Source: Klebsormidium nitens (lineage: Eukaryota > Streptophyta > Klebsormidiophyceae > Klebsormidiales > Klebsormidiaceae). Taken from it: a DNA stretch of 64,000 nt. Of the stretch, positions 1 through 10,499 are shown one piece after another. Position numbers and translations under genes: made by a program. The notes below the pieces were generated by a model. That model was not told the origin of the DNA and made no database searches. It worked only from the letters and a program-made list of their open reading frames with translations. Position 1 is the stretch's first letter; each line of letters opens with the position of its first letter. The stretch is from NCBI GenBank assembly GCA_000708835.1, contig DF236972.1, positions 1 through 64,000 of the forward strand. The letters run 5' to 3'.

Positions 1-2327
1 TTGAGTAGCCATGGAAATAGGAAGAGAGTGCTGAGATGCTGCTGGCGGACCACTGACCGTTTTTAATCAGCGGCCCGGATAGTGGCTTGTTGCCCGCTCA
101 AACTTCGGAAGAAGTTCAAGCTGAGCGTGATCGCATGATAGCCGCGCCGGCCGCCCGGCCGGCCGCCACGCAGCCTCTCGTGAGTGCCAGACCCGACCGC
201 GTTTCGAAGGGTTTTTCCAATTGACGTCATGAACCGGTAGATGTTCCCCGGCCCGGCCGCGGCGATTTTGAGCATGACTATCGGGAGCAAAGAATAGTCA
301 ATAGAAGGGAGTGTAAATGAGGGAATCTGTGACCATCGCAACAAAGCTCTGAATCGTAGATAACAGTACTGAGGGTATTCACATTGTCTGACACGCAGAA
401 CACATCCTCAGGAATAGATCCTCTGACACGAGGTGAGATGCGATCGAGACCGTTGATGTAGACTTGGGACACATTGACCCACAAGAAATCCCAATTCCCG
501 AAGGTTATATCCGGCTGCTGAGCAGAGCGGGATCGTGGTCGGCCCGGAGGGTCCATTGGGGAGGGATGGCCAGAGCAGCGAACGCCTAGCCTAGCTGACT
601 CAGTGAGGCTCAATGATAGGTACTTTCAAGCCGGGGCGGCCACGCCCATGCCTTCAATAGTGCAAGGTAGGAATGGACTTCAAGTGACTTGCCAGATGCT
701 ATGTGCTGGCCATGTATCATATATTTCTCATAGGTACTAATGTGTGATTGTGCCTCTGAGTGAGTCTAATACCGGAATGATCGTCTTTCAAAGCTAGGCC
801 GTCGGAGGATCGCATGCAGATCAGAATTTGTCCTACCAAAGCGTGTCATGACCTGTCCCGACCGTAACTGTTCAAACGCGGTTGCCGACTACCGTAGACT
901 GCTCAAACCGGTCAGCAGCGGCAGCAAAGTTCATCATGATTCAATGAGGATCGTCGATCTGACGTAAGATTATGCAGTTGGACTGTACATGCCAAAGACT
1001 CATGACCACCCCCGGGCCAGCGCCGCCTGCTTAGAAGGTGAGCTAGCTTACTATAGACGTCCTTATGTTTCAACAGATCAACATCAGGCGATCCGGCCAT
1101 GCAATCTTAGACTACACAAATATATCATGATCAAATTGATCAACAGTATTCACTGTGCATGACCATGTTCGGATTTTGACGAATCTGCATGCGACATATG
1201 TACGTACAGGCTACAGCGACTAGTTCCACTTTAGCATGGCAATCTGGCCGCCATGCCATGCATCTGAAGTAAAAACGTATGTGCAAGGTATCAGGCTCGA
1301 TAAAACCATCGCTAGCCTACCCATTTATCGACCGGACCAACTTACAGATGCGCAACATCGAATGTATGTTGTGACAGCTAGCAATTGATCATTAATGTCG
1401 AGTACTATCACAATGTACTCTTTGTCATTAAGAGGTGGTATACTGAGATGACGCTCATACTTAGAAGCAAAAAACGATTGGCAACAGTGTACACTTGCTG
1501 AGATGTTACAACCGTTTAACCACTTTGATTGGTTCGAAGGGAGAGATTGACAACAAGCTTTAAGCGGAATAGATAACATGTACCGATTCAGGGGGAACGG
1601 GGGCTTCAAGTCAGTATGCTCTGATGCCGCCTTCATGCTGGCAACCTGCCTCGGCTCAAGAGGCAGTGGCGGTCAAGTCTTACTTTAGAGAACTCCTTTA
1701 CGCCAGTTTGCGCACTTGTGCCATCACGTGCGGGTAGTATTCGACGCCATCTGCACGAGCAGATTGCCAGAGAACCGTCAAATGCAGTAGAAGGCCACTC
1801 ATCCCAGAATCCGCTCCGTGTATAAAGGTTTAGAGCTATGTCTGACATCTCCTAATCTTGTTGTCAATTCCCTAGAACTGGACAATAGCGGCTACCTCAA
1901 GGTTGGAGTTACTAATCTTCCATACCAGACCGGTCTTGAAAAGGGCGCTGAACAGTATAGAGACAGACAAGAATACAAGAGCAGATTAGTCTTGGATCTT
2001 GATAAGGCTCAGATGGAGTCTTCCACTGAGACTTATAAGCGCGAAACTTCGAGACCCGTGACTTCTCCTTCCAGAACGCCAGGTCAACAGGTCACCAGAA
2101 AAGGCCTGGTGTATTTTTGCAGTTGCATAATGAGCTCAATCGCCTCACCCATCCAGTGCACGGTGACATACCGAGTGTCAGTGCTCCGTCTTTTTTCGTC
2201 AACGCCATCACCCTCGCGGTTAACAGGACGACTGCTTTTCGCATGACTGCCAGAGACTCGATCATCGGAACCGTTCCCAGACTCCAATCACACAACGCAT
2301 TACTCGAATAGGAGAGAAGCGACTCAC
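1..2327. other. Gene-poor left flank
   Basis: I see no convincing coding exon in this stretch. The short open frames have no family resemblance and lack consistent splice sites. The final exon of the fructosamine-kinase-related gene, which reads leftwards, should lie at about 1.8-2.3 kb, but I could not identify it. A GC-rich patch of overlapping GGCCGGCC-like palindromes lies at about 140-175. Confidence 0.5.
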
Positions 2328-5300
2328 ATATGAGCAAGTGGTTGAGCAAGTGGAAAAGCTGGTAGAGGCGGTGCCGCTCTTCGAAGCCGGGTGCTTGGGG
2401 CAGGACCGCATGGTAGGCATCGTAGAACGCGTCCGCTGCAGACCAAGAACAATTGGACTTAGTGCGGATAACTTTAGGGCCGATAACCGACATTTTCCAA
2501 CCTCACAAACGGGACTGCTCGCACAAGATAAACCTAGAGCAAATAACCGAGGTTTCCTAGCCTCTCGAACGGGACTGCTTGCACAAAGAGGGGACCAGAC
2601 TCTGTCAGGCAACGGTGCAGAGATGCCCATTCGGTCCCAGGTCACAAGAGAAACACTGCCCATGATCTGAGAATACTTCTGAAGTCAGGCAGGCAGATGA
2701 ATGGGCTGCGGTAAATACAAGCTTGAGAGCCGCGGGCCTTTGCACAGCTTTCGAAGACCCGCGGAAGCGACTGGCACAGGAGCTGACGCTGGAGGGCATG
2801 CGTCAAGTGTGCTAACGCCCGCGCTTCTGTTTTCTAAAACATACGAACCCGTCGTAAACGTTAACAAACGTGTTGTGCCGGAGGAGAAAAAAGTCCGCAG
2901 GGAGGAAAGAAGATCTGGACGTGTGCACAGCTTGTTTTTCTTTTATCCACCTAGGGCAACAACTGGCAACTGAGGGAAGAGGCTTACAAAATCCGGGGAA
3001 GTCGTTGACTGGCTCCCAGCCGCGAAAGGCGAGGTCTGCGGGGCGAAAGGACGGGCAGAATCATGTATCGCAACGGTTGGAACTAGCACTACAAGCCACG
3101 ACGAGTGCTGCGGCGTCCCAAACCCGCGAAGAAAGTCTCGAAAAGGGCATCACTCTGCTCATAATTTCTTAGCCAGTCGATCTATGTTGGCAAGGGCTTC
3201 TTCGCAGGAAATACATGCAAATACTCTGCTTGGCGAGAAGCATCTCGACAGCAGAGGCGCTTATTTCGAAAGGCACTCTTACACTTTCGAGCCACAATGA
3301 TGACCTGAGCTTCTTGACGTTTACAGAGCGGAAACTTTTCCAGTCGGAAAAGCGACGCCGTTCTTGTTTGAGGGGAAAACTTCCGCCGTTCAATATCAAC
3401 CAGACTCCGGTCTGCAGAACATCACCAAACTCCAGTGGCCAACGTAGCCCGCGGGGTCAAAGACGGCGACGCCTCCACCCCGCACGAGCCCAGAGCTTCC
3501 GGTTTACCCACAGGAAAACCTTTCGTTCAACGCTTCAATTGAAACGACGCCGATTTACATTACAAACATCAGTCCAACCGTACAGATATTGAACATGATC
3601 ACGCGGATTCGGGCTCGCAGAACTTTACCAAATTCCGAGTGGCCGACGTAGCCCGCGGGATCGAAGACGGCGACCCCTCCCCCCCGCACGAGCCCAGAGT
3701 TTCCGACCCACAGGTCGCCGTGAAGAACGCTCGGGCGGACGTCCGCTGCGTCGAGCATCTTCGTGGCACGTGAGAGCAACTCCTCTCGACACGTGGCCAG
3801 CTCCTGGCCGTCCGATCCGAGCTTCGCAATGGCACGCTGTGAGCAAACAGGAAGTGGCGGAGTTATTGAATAGATGGCAGCCGTACAATTGTATTGAGCA
3901 GATCGAGCTTGAAATGTCCGCGACGCTTAATGTACCATGAAGCGCAGTTCACATGATGACCTAAACACGCAGACCACGTGGTTGAGCATACACAGCAACC
4001 TACGTACACGACACTTTTAAATCGCAGATAAAAGCAGACGATTGGCAGTGGGGACGGGGGCTGATGATAGAGAAGAGTCCATCAAATCTAGACGATCGAG
4101 CGTCGCACCTCTAGCCGATCTCGCAGCCTGTTCTCTAAGAAGAACTTTGACCAGCTGTCTGACGGTTCGTTACTTAGGGGCAGGACTCCGAGCCTGCAGC
4201 ACAAAACAGCGGCACTCTAGGTTAACGAGGATCTAGATCGTGACGCTCCGCCATGTGACCAGAAGCGATATCACAATACGGAGGCCAAACGAGAGACGAA
4301 AAGTGGTCCTGGAGGAGCCACCGAGCTCAATTGAAGTAAGCGGAGCTGAAGCTATAAGTATTTGACCTGCTGAAGTGTGCTTCTGACATGGAATAACCTC
4401 AGCTTTGAACGCATCACATAGAGCAGATGACGGTGGTAGACAGCAGCGAAAGGCAATAGTATCCAACTCCGCTGCTACATTGCCTCGACTTTACGTCTTT
4501 CGTAGGGCATGCTCGGGACTTTGACTCCTCCACGAATTTTCTCTATTCAACTCTTTCGACTGCACCAATGGATGAGACGTTTCTGAGAGGGAAGTCATAC
4601 ACGAAACGCAAGGCTGGACCTCCAAGATGGAAGATTGAGGTTGAACCGAAACGAAAAAGACGACCTTGTAAGCTTTGAACCTTGGTGGATCGACCCACTT
4701 GTCCAGTCGCTCAAGCAACCTGCGTTCAAGATTTCAAACGGACTCACTGACCTCGTGATTTGCGCAAGCCCGAATCCTCGAAACTCGGGCTCGGCTGAGT
4801 GCATGAGAGCCAGGGCCCGTCCAAGTTGCTCCTGACTGGACGGTTGCATCTGTACGGACAAGACGAAGGAAAAATATATCTGGACCGTCATGCCCGAGCG
4901 ATTGTCAAACTCACCCGAGCGCTCAGATGACTATCGTGACATGTATCAAGCAGGAGACTAATGGACAGCTGAGCCCGTTCAACCGAGCCAAATATCTGGA
5001 CTGCTTTTCGTAACGGCTACTTCAGCAACCGTCTAGAAAGGTGCTTTTATGATTCAAGAAGGCAAAGGACTTTTAAAAGCCAAGCGTTTGCAAAGAACGA
5101 CTTGCCAGCAGAACTTCTGATGGTGCCTGTTGTGTCCAATTAAAAGCTCACCATTCCAAACGGTTGGAAGTTGAGGTACTCAAGAATGATGTAAGATCCT
5201 CCACCGTCGGGGAGGTTGCCTACCCCCAAGGGCTTGGGAACACGGATGCTTTCTGTTTCCAACATGGCGTTGAGCCTGCATGTGGAGAAGAACTGGTCTT

Positions 5301-6711
5301 ACACCCTCTCGCAGTATGGAGTTTTCTTCTTGATTGGTTGTTACGACGTGGTAGTATTGATACTATACCGACTCCTTATGCACTTATCTTCGTTTCGAAA
5401 CGAGCAGAGGCTCCATGTATCCCAAGATTGATAAATCACTGTTGCTTGTCATGCTTCAAGGTGGGACCTGCTTCTCCACCATGTAGCTCAGAGAAACTAA
5501 GGGACTGGAATTCGACAATATAATGTCACTTGATCATGAGGTCAGTCCAGAAACGCCTGCGACTCAATCAGCTTGACAAACTTGGTGCTGACGATGATAC
5601 TGTCACCAAAGGCACACAAACTCAAAAGGAACACAAACTCCCAAAAAATTCTCAATTCTGGAATAGGTCGTCTGGAGAAACAGAGGATTCAAGTTGTAAA
5701 GACACATGGTCTGAGGGAAACGTTCGACTCAAGTTCTGGTTTGTTTTCTTTTACTACATGAGAAGAAGCTGAAAAGGTCAAGATTGACCTCACGCTTCTG
5801 CTTCCCCAGCAAACATGCTGGCAGCATCGAACTGCCTGTTGATCTTCACGAAGTAGTCTCCCCCTGTGCATCGAAAGGCATATGATTCGTTGATGCAGCC
5901 GCTGAAGTGCACCTCCCGAGGCTTCCGCTTCAAATCTCCACATCCCAGGGTCTGCAAAGATACGTACATTATGTAAGTTCCAACATGTAGCTTTCGGAAC
6001 TGTGAGTCGCAGTTCCCTCCTCTGAAACTCTCACCTTCAGAGGAAACGTTCTTCCTGCCTGACACCATTGGCTGCCTTTCTGCCGATGAAAATTGTGAGC
6101 AATCAGCACTTCCAAAGCAGGTCCAGATGATGCTGGAGAGGATTGGTATTCTGATGAGGTCGTGCGACCTTGTGTCAAGACACTGAAGAATTTGGGCGAA
6201 GCTGAGAGTTTCCACAGATCCTTTTGAGCTCACTACGGAGTGGTGTCATGATGGATCTTCAAAGAGTGTTGAATTTGGCCAGTCCTTTACAGAGTCTTGC
6301 AGGGCAGTGACTGTTGGCAACCAATCAAGTACTCACCTGAAGGTGGCTCAGAATGGTGAAGTCGCCAACAGAGACGCCATCCACTTTTCTGCCCCCACTA
6401 GCTGTGCTGAATTCAAACCACCCTTGCTGATTACAACAGATTCTTCTCTGAAAAGGCGCCAATTGCCGCCCTCCATTTCTGTGTCCTGTCCTCCTTTCGT
6501 GTTCGAGCACAGGGGCAGAGTAAACGCTGGTGGTTGGTTTGACGTAGGAGTATACAGACAGAAAGAAGAGAGACGAAGCTAAACTTCTGCTTTGAGTTCG
6601 CTGATTGATTGTTGACGCATTTGCTGACGCACCACCATGGAGACAATGGGCAGTCGCGGCATTGCTTAACATCTGTGTTTGGGCCATATCTGGTTGTTCA
6701 GCATGAAGCAA
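2328..6711 (-). CDS. FN3KRP: Fructosamine-3-kinase-related protein (3' end unresolved)
   Basis: This is a protein-repair kinase of the APH/fructosamine kinase fold, which phosphorylates sugar adducts on protein lysines so that they come off. Exons on the minus strand: 6711-6337 (start tentative), 5951-5794, 5275-5152, 4849-4752, 4193-4109, 3836-3629 and 2435-2328. All junctions have GT/AG ends and compatible phases. Family landmarks appear in order: the GCIN motif and FVK (nucleotide-binding lysine) in exon 2; RVPKPLGVG and [11 protein letters not shown] in exon 3; [10 protein letters not shown] in exon 4; [11 protein letters not shown] in exon 5; the catalytic HGDLWVGN and metal-binding FDPAGYVGH in exon 6; and [32 protein letters not shown] in exon 7. 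The last few residues need another exon below 2328 that I cannot place. The first exon is open from a methionine at 6711 and could encode a targeting peptide. The gene is head-to-head with COX6A. Confidence 0.8.
2470..2590. repeat. Two diverged copies of a ~60-bp tandem unit
   Basis: Two adjacent units of about 60 bp share a GATAACCGA-like start and a nearly identical AACGGGACTGCT block followed by GCACAA. They lie in the last recognised intron of the fructosamine-kinase-related gene, directly upstream (in transcription sense) of the exon at 2435-2328. No coding role is visible. Confidence 0.6.
3405..3515 (-). repeat. Decayed partial copy of FN3K catalytic exon
   Basis: About 100 bp closely matches 3612-3713, the part of the functional exon that encodes the FDPAGYVGH metal-binding segment and its 3' splice-donor end. 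On the minus strand the copy still reads [19 protein letters not shown] but then diverges to WSLVM and reaches a stop. The HGDLW half is missing and no acceptor site precedes it, so I read it as a pseudo-exon in the intron about 205 bp downstream of the real exon. Confidence 0.75.
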
Positions 6712-7162
6712 GGATGGGTGTCTGACTCTAAATTAGCGCTGCCAAACTGGCAGCAGCTTGCTCATGTCAATTGCTGCAATGCACTTTGTTGAATGCTGAA
6801 TTCAAATGTTGAACTCCAGAAATTGCAGAAGGGAGGATGCAAGAACTTGACGTGAAGAGGGCCCCCTGATCATTTTTTGACTCTTCAGAGCATTTCACAC
6901 AAATAACCGAAATCCAGTCGGTTGTACTCCCGGGCTTTGAACAAATACACGACAATCCTCAAAGTGGACCGGGGAAGGGCACCCGACCAGTCGACCAGAT
7001 GCAGCATTGCCTCGGAATTTCCATCCAGAATCCCTCGGAATCTGCTGCAGAAAACGTTTTCGAGTGAAGCAGTGGAGCGCAAGCAAGGAGGAGCTCTTCA
7101 GATTCTGGAATTGCATCGATCCTTTGCAGGCTTTGGGGATAAGTGCCCTTACCTCTCCAGCC
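6712..7162. promoter_or_regulatory. Shared divergent promoter region (FN3K-related / COX6A)
   Basis: About 450 bp lie between the tentative start of the minus-strand kinase gene and the COX6A start codon. Both 5' UTRs and both promoters must fit here. I see no unmistakable TATA box; the assignment rests on gene layout only. Confidence 0.4.
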
Positions 7163-9107
7163 ATGTCTCGCTTGTTGCAGCAGGTTCCTGGGCTTGCTCG
7201 GAGGTTGTCCGTTGCCCGGCCTGCGGCGGTGAACGGGACACGGTCTTTCAGCGCTTCTGCTGGACATGGAACCCAGGAGGAGGCACTCGGTGAGACTCAC
7301 TCGTCTCCAGGAGGCAATCTAATGTCTACATGCTTCGATTAGTCAAGTTGTGATCAGCGTATGAAAGTAATGAAAGCAACTTGCATGCCTCTTTTCTCAA
7401 AATGTGAGGCTTCAATGTGGTCCTTGCAAGAGAAGATTTTCAAGTAGGGCCGTCGCACTGAAATGCTGTGATGAATCTGTTCTGGTCCGGAACCCTAAAG
7501 TTGATTGCCATATGCATGGCAAACCAGTAATGTTGTTAATGTTCGTCAAACACAGCGTTTATGTATGTGCAGCAGCTTGGGCTTGCGATGAATCTGGCAG
7601 CCTACTTAAGCCCCTGCTTTTGACTAGCAACATGACATGGATATTCCTGTATGACTTTGGCCTTCTTTCCGGGCTACTTGATCTGCAGAACCATTCTGCA
7701 AGCCACTTGTAACTCTCCCGCATGAAGCTTTTGGCTGGTCATGGACAGGGGTCTATTGGACCTTGTTGCCATGCGTCAGGATCAAGCACCACCAACGGTT
7801 GGGAGCAGTATTGCGAACTCCTGAATCTGAACATGCAAAGCTTGTGTGGTATTACAGCTGAGATGTCCAAGTGGCGAACAATTTCCATTGGTGCCGCAGT
7901 CGGCTGTGTAGGCCTGACAACCTGGACGCTGTTGAGTCCAGAGGAGCACCATCACCATGAGAAGAAGGTTCGCTAGCTAGGCCCCTCTCTGTCTTGCAGG
8001 CCACTCTGCCCCCGAGCGAGGTCGGCGTCCTCTTTTTCCTTTTTACAGGGGGTTTACGACATCAATCTAAGAAGTTTCTTGACGGCGACTGCTTCTGGCC
8101 TTTCGATTTCATTTCTCATGTTCCAGTTTCTCTCCTTGAAAGCTCTCATGGTTCAAATCCTGCCTTCAGGCATGACGGCGCGGTTACAATCCGTCGACCA
8201 CTTTGAGATACAAACCAGACTGAGCTTTTATAAAGGAATTTTTGCCAATTATTTCAGTTCTGTTGATCTGCCTGCCCCCCTCCTGTCCATGTTGGCAGCC
8301 GAAATGGCCAAGTGGCGCAATGTCTCGATCGCTGCTGTTGTTGCTTGCGCTGGGTTGACCGCTTACGACCTCGTCATTGCCCCTGAAGAGCACCATCACC
8401 ATGAGAAGAAGGTAAAGTGCATTTGCACGAAACCTTAGGTTGAACAATACCAATCAGCAGGTTTTGTTCTCTACTTGAGCAGAGATCCTGATTCTTTGAG
8501 TTTCTTGCCACTCTTGGCTTGGTCATTCATCTCGAATGCATGTTTGAGCAGTGTCCCCAATCAAGCAACGTTTTTTGCGACGGATATTTATTCATCGGCA
8601 AACCAGCTGCCAATTGACCAGATTGGTTTGAGTAGTAGGTGACTGACCGATCGAAACCAATCGTCCTCACGTGTTACACTGCAGAAGTACTCATACTTGC
8701 ACATCAGGAACAAGGCATTCCCCTGGGGTGAGCTTTCATCCTTGCCGCACCTTATTCCCTTCTAATGTAAAATCTCTAATGAAGACAGAACCTGCGTTCT
8801 GGTACCTCGACTCCTGCTTCCTGCATCAGTGGTGTTGACAGGAACTCTTGTTGCAATTCTGAGATGATTATTTTGATGATAGAGCAGCGCATCCGAGCGC
8901 TCCAAGTATCAAGTAGTGTAAACTCAAAGCCTTCAGCCTGTGCCGCCCGTCTCAATGATTGCTCTTTTAAGCAGGTTTTGTTTGCATGATGGTTTGGATC
9001 TTATCCTGTCTCGTTAAGCATAGAAGATTTAGAGAAATGTGCTCCTTGCAGGTCCCTGTGGTCTGTTCGAGTACGACTGCAACCCAGACGAAGAACCCGT
9101 TGTTTGA
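7163..9107 (+). CDS. COX6A: Cytochrome c oxidase subunit 6a, mitochondrial, with alternative second exons
   Basis: COX6A is a small single-pass subunit of respiratory complex IV in the inner mitochondrial membrane. Exons: 7163-7289, then either 7858-7967 (2a) or 8299-8411 (2b), then 8685-8727 and 9052-9107. The protein is 111 aa with 2a or 112 aa with 2b. The N-terminus is Arg/Ser/Ala-rich, with repeated RR and a TRSFSASAGHG motif like the presequence and mature start of plant COX6A. Exon 2 encodes the KW entry, the membrane segment and an EEHHHHEKK tail. Exon 3 gives YLHIRNKAFPWG, the family signature. Exon 4 gives the CGLFEYDCN end, matching DGLFEVKHN in plants. Exon 1 ends in phase 1, both forms of exon 2 start in phase 1 and end in phase 0, and exon 3 starts in phase 0. 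Start chosen at 7163 because it opens the presequence. Confidence 0.93.
7858..7967 (+). other. COX6A: COX6A alternative exon 2a
   Basis: This 110-nt exon encodes the membrane segment MSKWRTISIGAAVGCVGLTT and the SPEEHHHHEKK tail. The acceptor is ATTACAG. The donor is AAG|GTTCGC, weaker than that of exon 2b. Its length is not a multiple of three, so joining 2a to 2b would break the frame. Without splicing at its donor, a stop codon follows within three codons. Confidence 0.85.
8299..8411 (+). other. COX6A: COX6A alternative exon 2b
   Basis: This 113-nt exon is a paralogue of 2a, encoding MAKWRNVSIAAVVACAGLTA and an APEEHHHHEKK tail. Entry phase, exit phase and splice-site placement equal those of 2a, and the donor GTAAAG is stronger. 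The two exons are nearly identical in DNA over the His-rich tail but differ through most of the membrane helix, so selection has probably kept both as coding. Confidence 0.85.
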
Positions 9108-10499
9108 TTGTTAGGCATGTTGCTGGCACACGTCCATGTGTTTGTAAGGCCCTCTTGATCACTTGAGGAGCAGGTGCATTCGTTGACCGTCTGCATTGGA
9201 TGGATAGCGGGACTGCAATATGGCTCACAGATTGGATACATAAACGCACGGCAGGAATATAAATAGCAGGCTTTTGCTTCTGTCCATGTAGAGGAGTAGA
9301 ACAGCAATCTGCACAAGTCTGAATCCCACGCATCCCCAAACGTTCACCTTGTTTGAAGCATTCTTGTGTAATCCGAATACGATTCTTCTATCTGACCATC
9401 CCGATATTTCTGTGTAATGAGCCGTCCGTTGGACTCTTGATTGCAAAATTTCATTCTTGTTGAGCAGCATCCACTCGGCGATTTCAAACTGCAAGTTGAT
9501 GAGTCAAGTCGTTTATGTTGGACGGTCTATGCTGACAAACTGAATTGCTCCACAGCTAGACGGCTTAATGCACGTGTAGTATCGAGCTCCATTCTCCAGA
9601 GACTCGGTGCAGCCTAGCGGCCCTCAGTGATGCAGGTGCGCAGCTGCAGAGCAGTCAGTTGGATATAGTGAGGCTTGTAGAAATAACCTTTTATTTTCGC
9701 GTGCTGATCGTTCCTATAGCTCACCGTCCGTCGAGTCCGTTGCAAGCTTTGAATCTTTTAATACAATCTACGTACGTGAACCATTTACGTTTGCACAACC
9801 CATGCAGGCATGCCAATCGCACGATCGGCGGCAAATGCTAGGCCATAGTATGGATCGCTAAATTCGTTGCAATCATTCACATGCTATGTATTCCCAGGCC
9901 GGCCGCCAACTTGATTGTCACATATATATTTCGAAATTGCATATCATCTCCACATCACGCTGTAAGGACGGTTGCAGCGCGGCCCTGCCAAGCACTTAAG
10001 CGACATGCCATATGATAAGAAATTATAAGTAATCATGAAATCGAGTGGTCACGGGGGGGGTTCTACTAAGGTACAGAAGATTGTACATTGAGACAATGCA
10101 TGCAAAACGCACTGCGCTTGAGCTGCTATCTGATGCATGCTCAGCCGGATCACGCCGGCCAGCTCAAGGTAGCATTGCGGCAATGAAACTTCGTAAGCAA
10201 GTGCAGAATGTTTTGAAAGGAATCGCAAGCGGCACATGCCGCCCCTAGAGGCTCATGACATGTTTGATGCAGCCAAAACATACATCACCAATAGCACTGC
10301 CCGCCTCATGGGGCTGCCACCCCAAAGCCGCTCTTCTGGTCAAAACTGTCCAGGGTCATTCCTGCGCCTTGAAAGGTTTGACTGTCGTCAGTGGAGTTGA
10401 ACACCCACCCCGCATGTTAGCACACTACAAACAGCTCTCCTCAAGCAATCTGTGTCAACGTCTTTCTAAGAGGAAGCACCTTCTCGCATACACTCCCCA
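9108..10499. other. Convergent intergenic region
   Basis: This lies between the 3' ends of COX6A and the PTB gene. It must contain both 3' UTRs. I see no coding exon or RNA gene. The stretch 9.8-10.2 kb is rich in small palindromes such as GCATGC and GGCCGGCC. Confidence 0.5.

Noticed and set aside
1818-2311. Overlapping short open frames as the missing last FN3K exon
   Set aside because: One minus frame ([13 protein letters not shown]) resembles a kinase tail, but no acceptor joins it in the required phase, so it was not included.
8152-8165. GGTTCAAATCC, a tRNA B-box match
   Set aside because: No A-box, acceptor stem or cloverleaf can be formed around it; it lies in the COX6A intron between the alternative exons.
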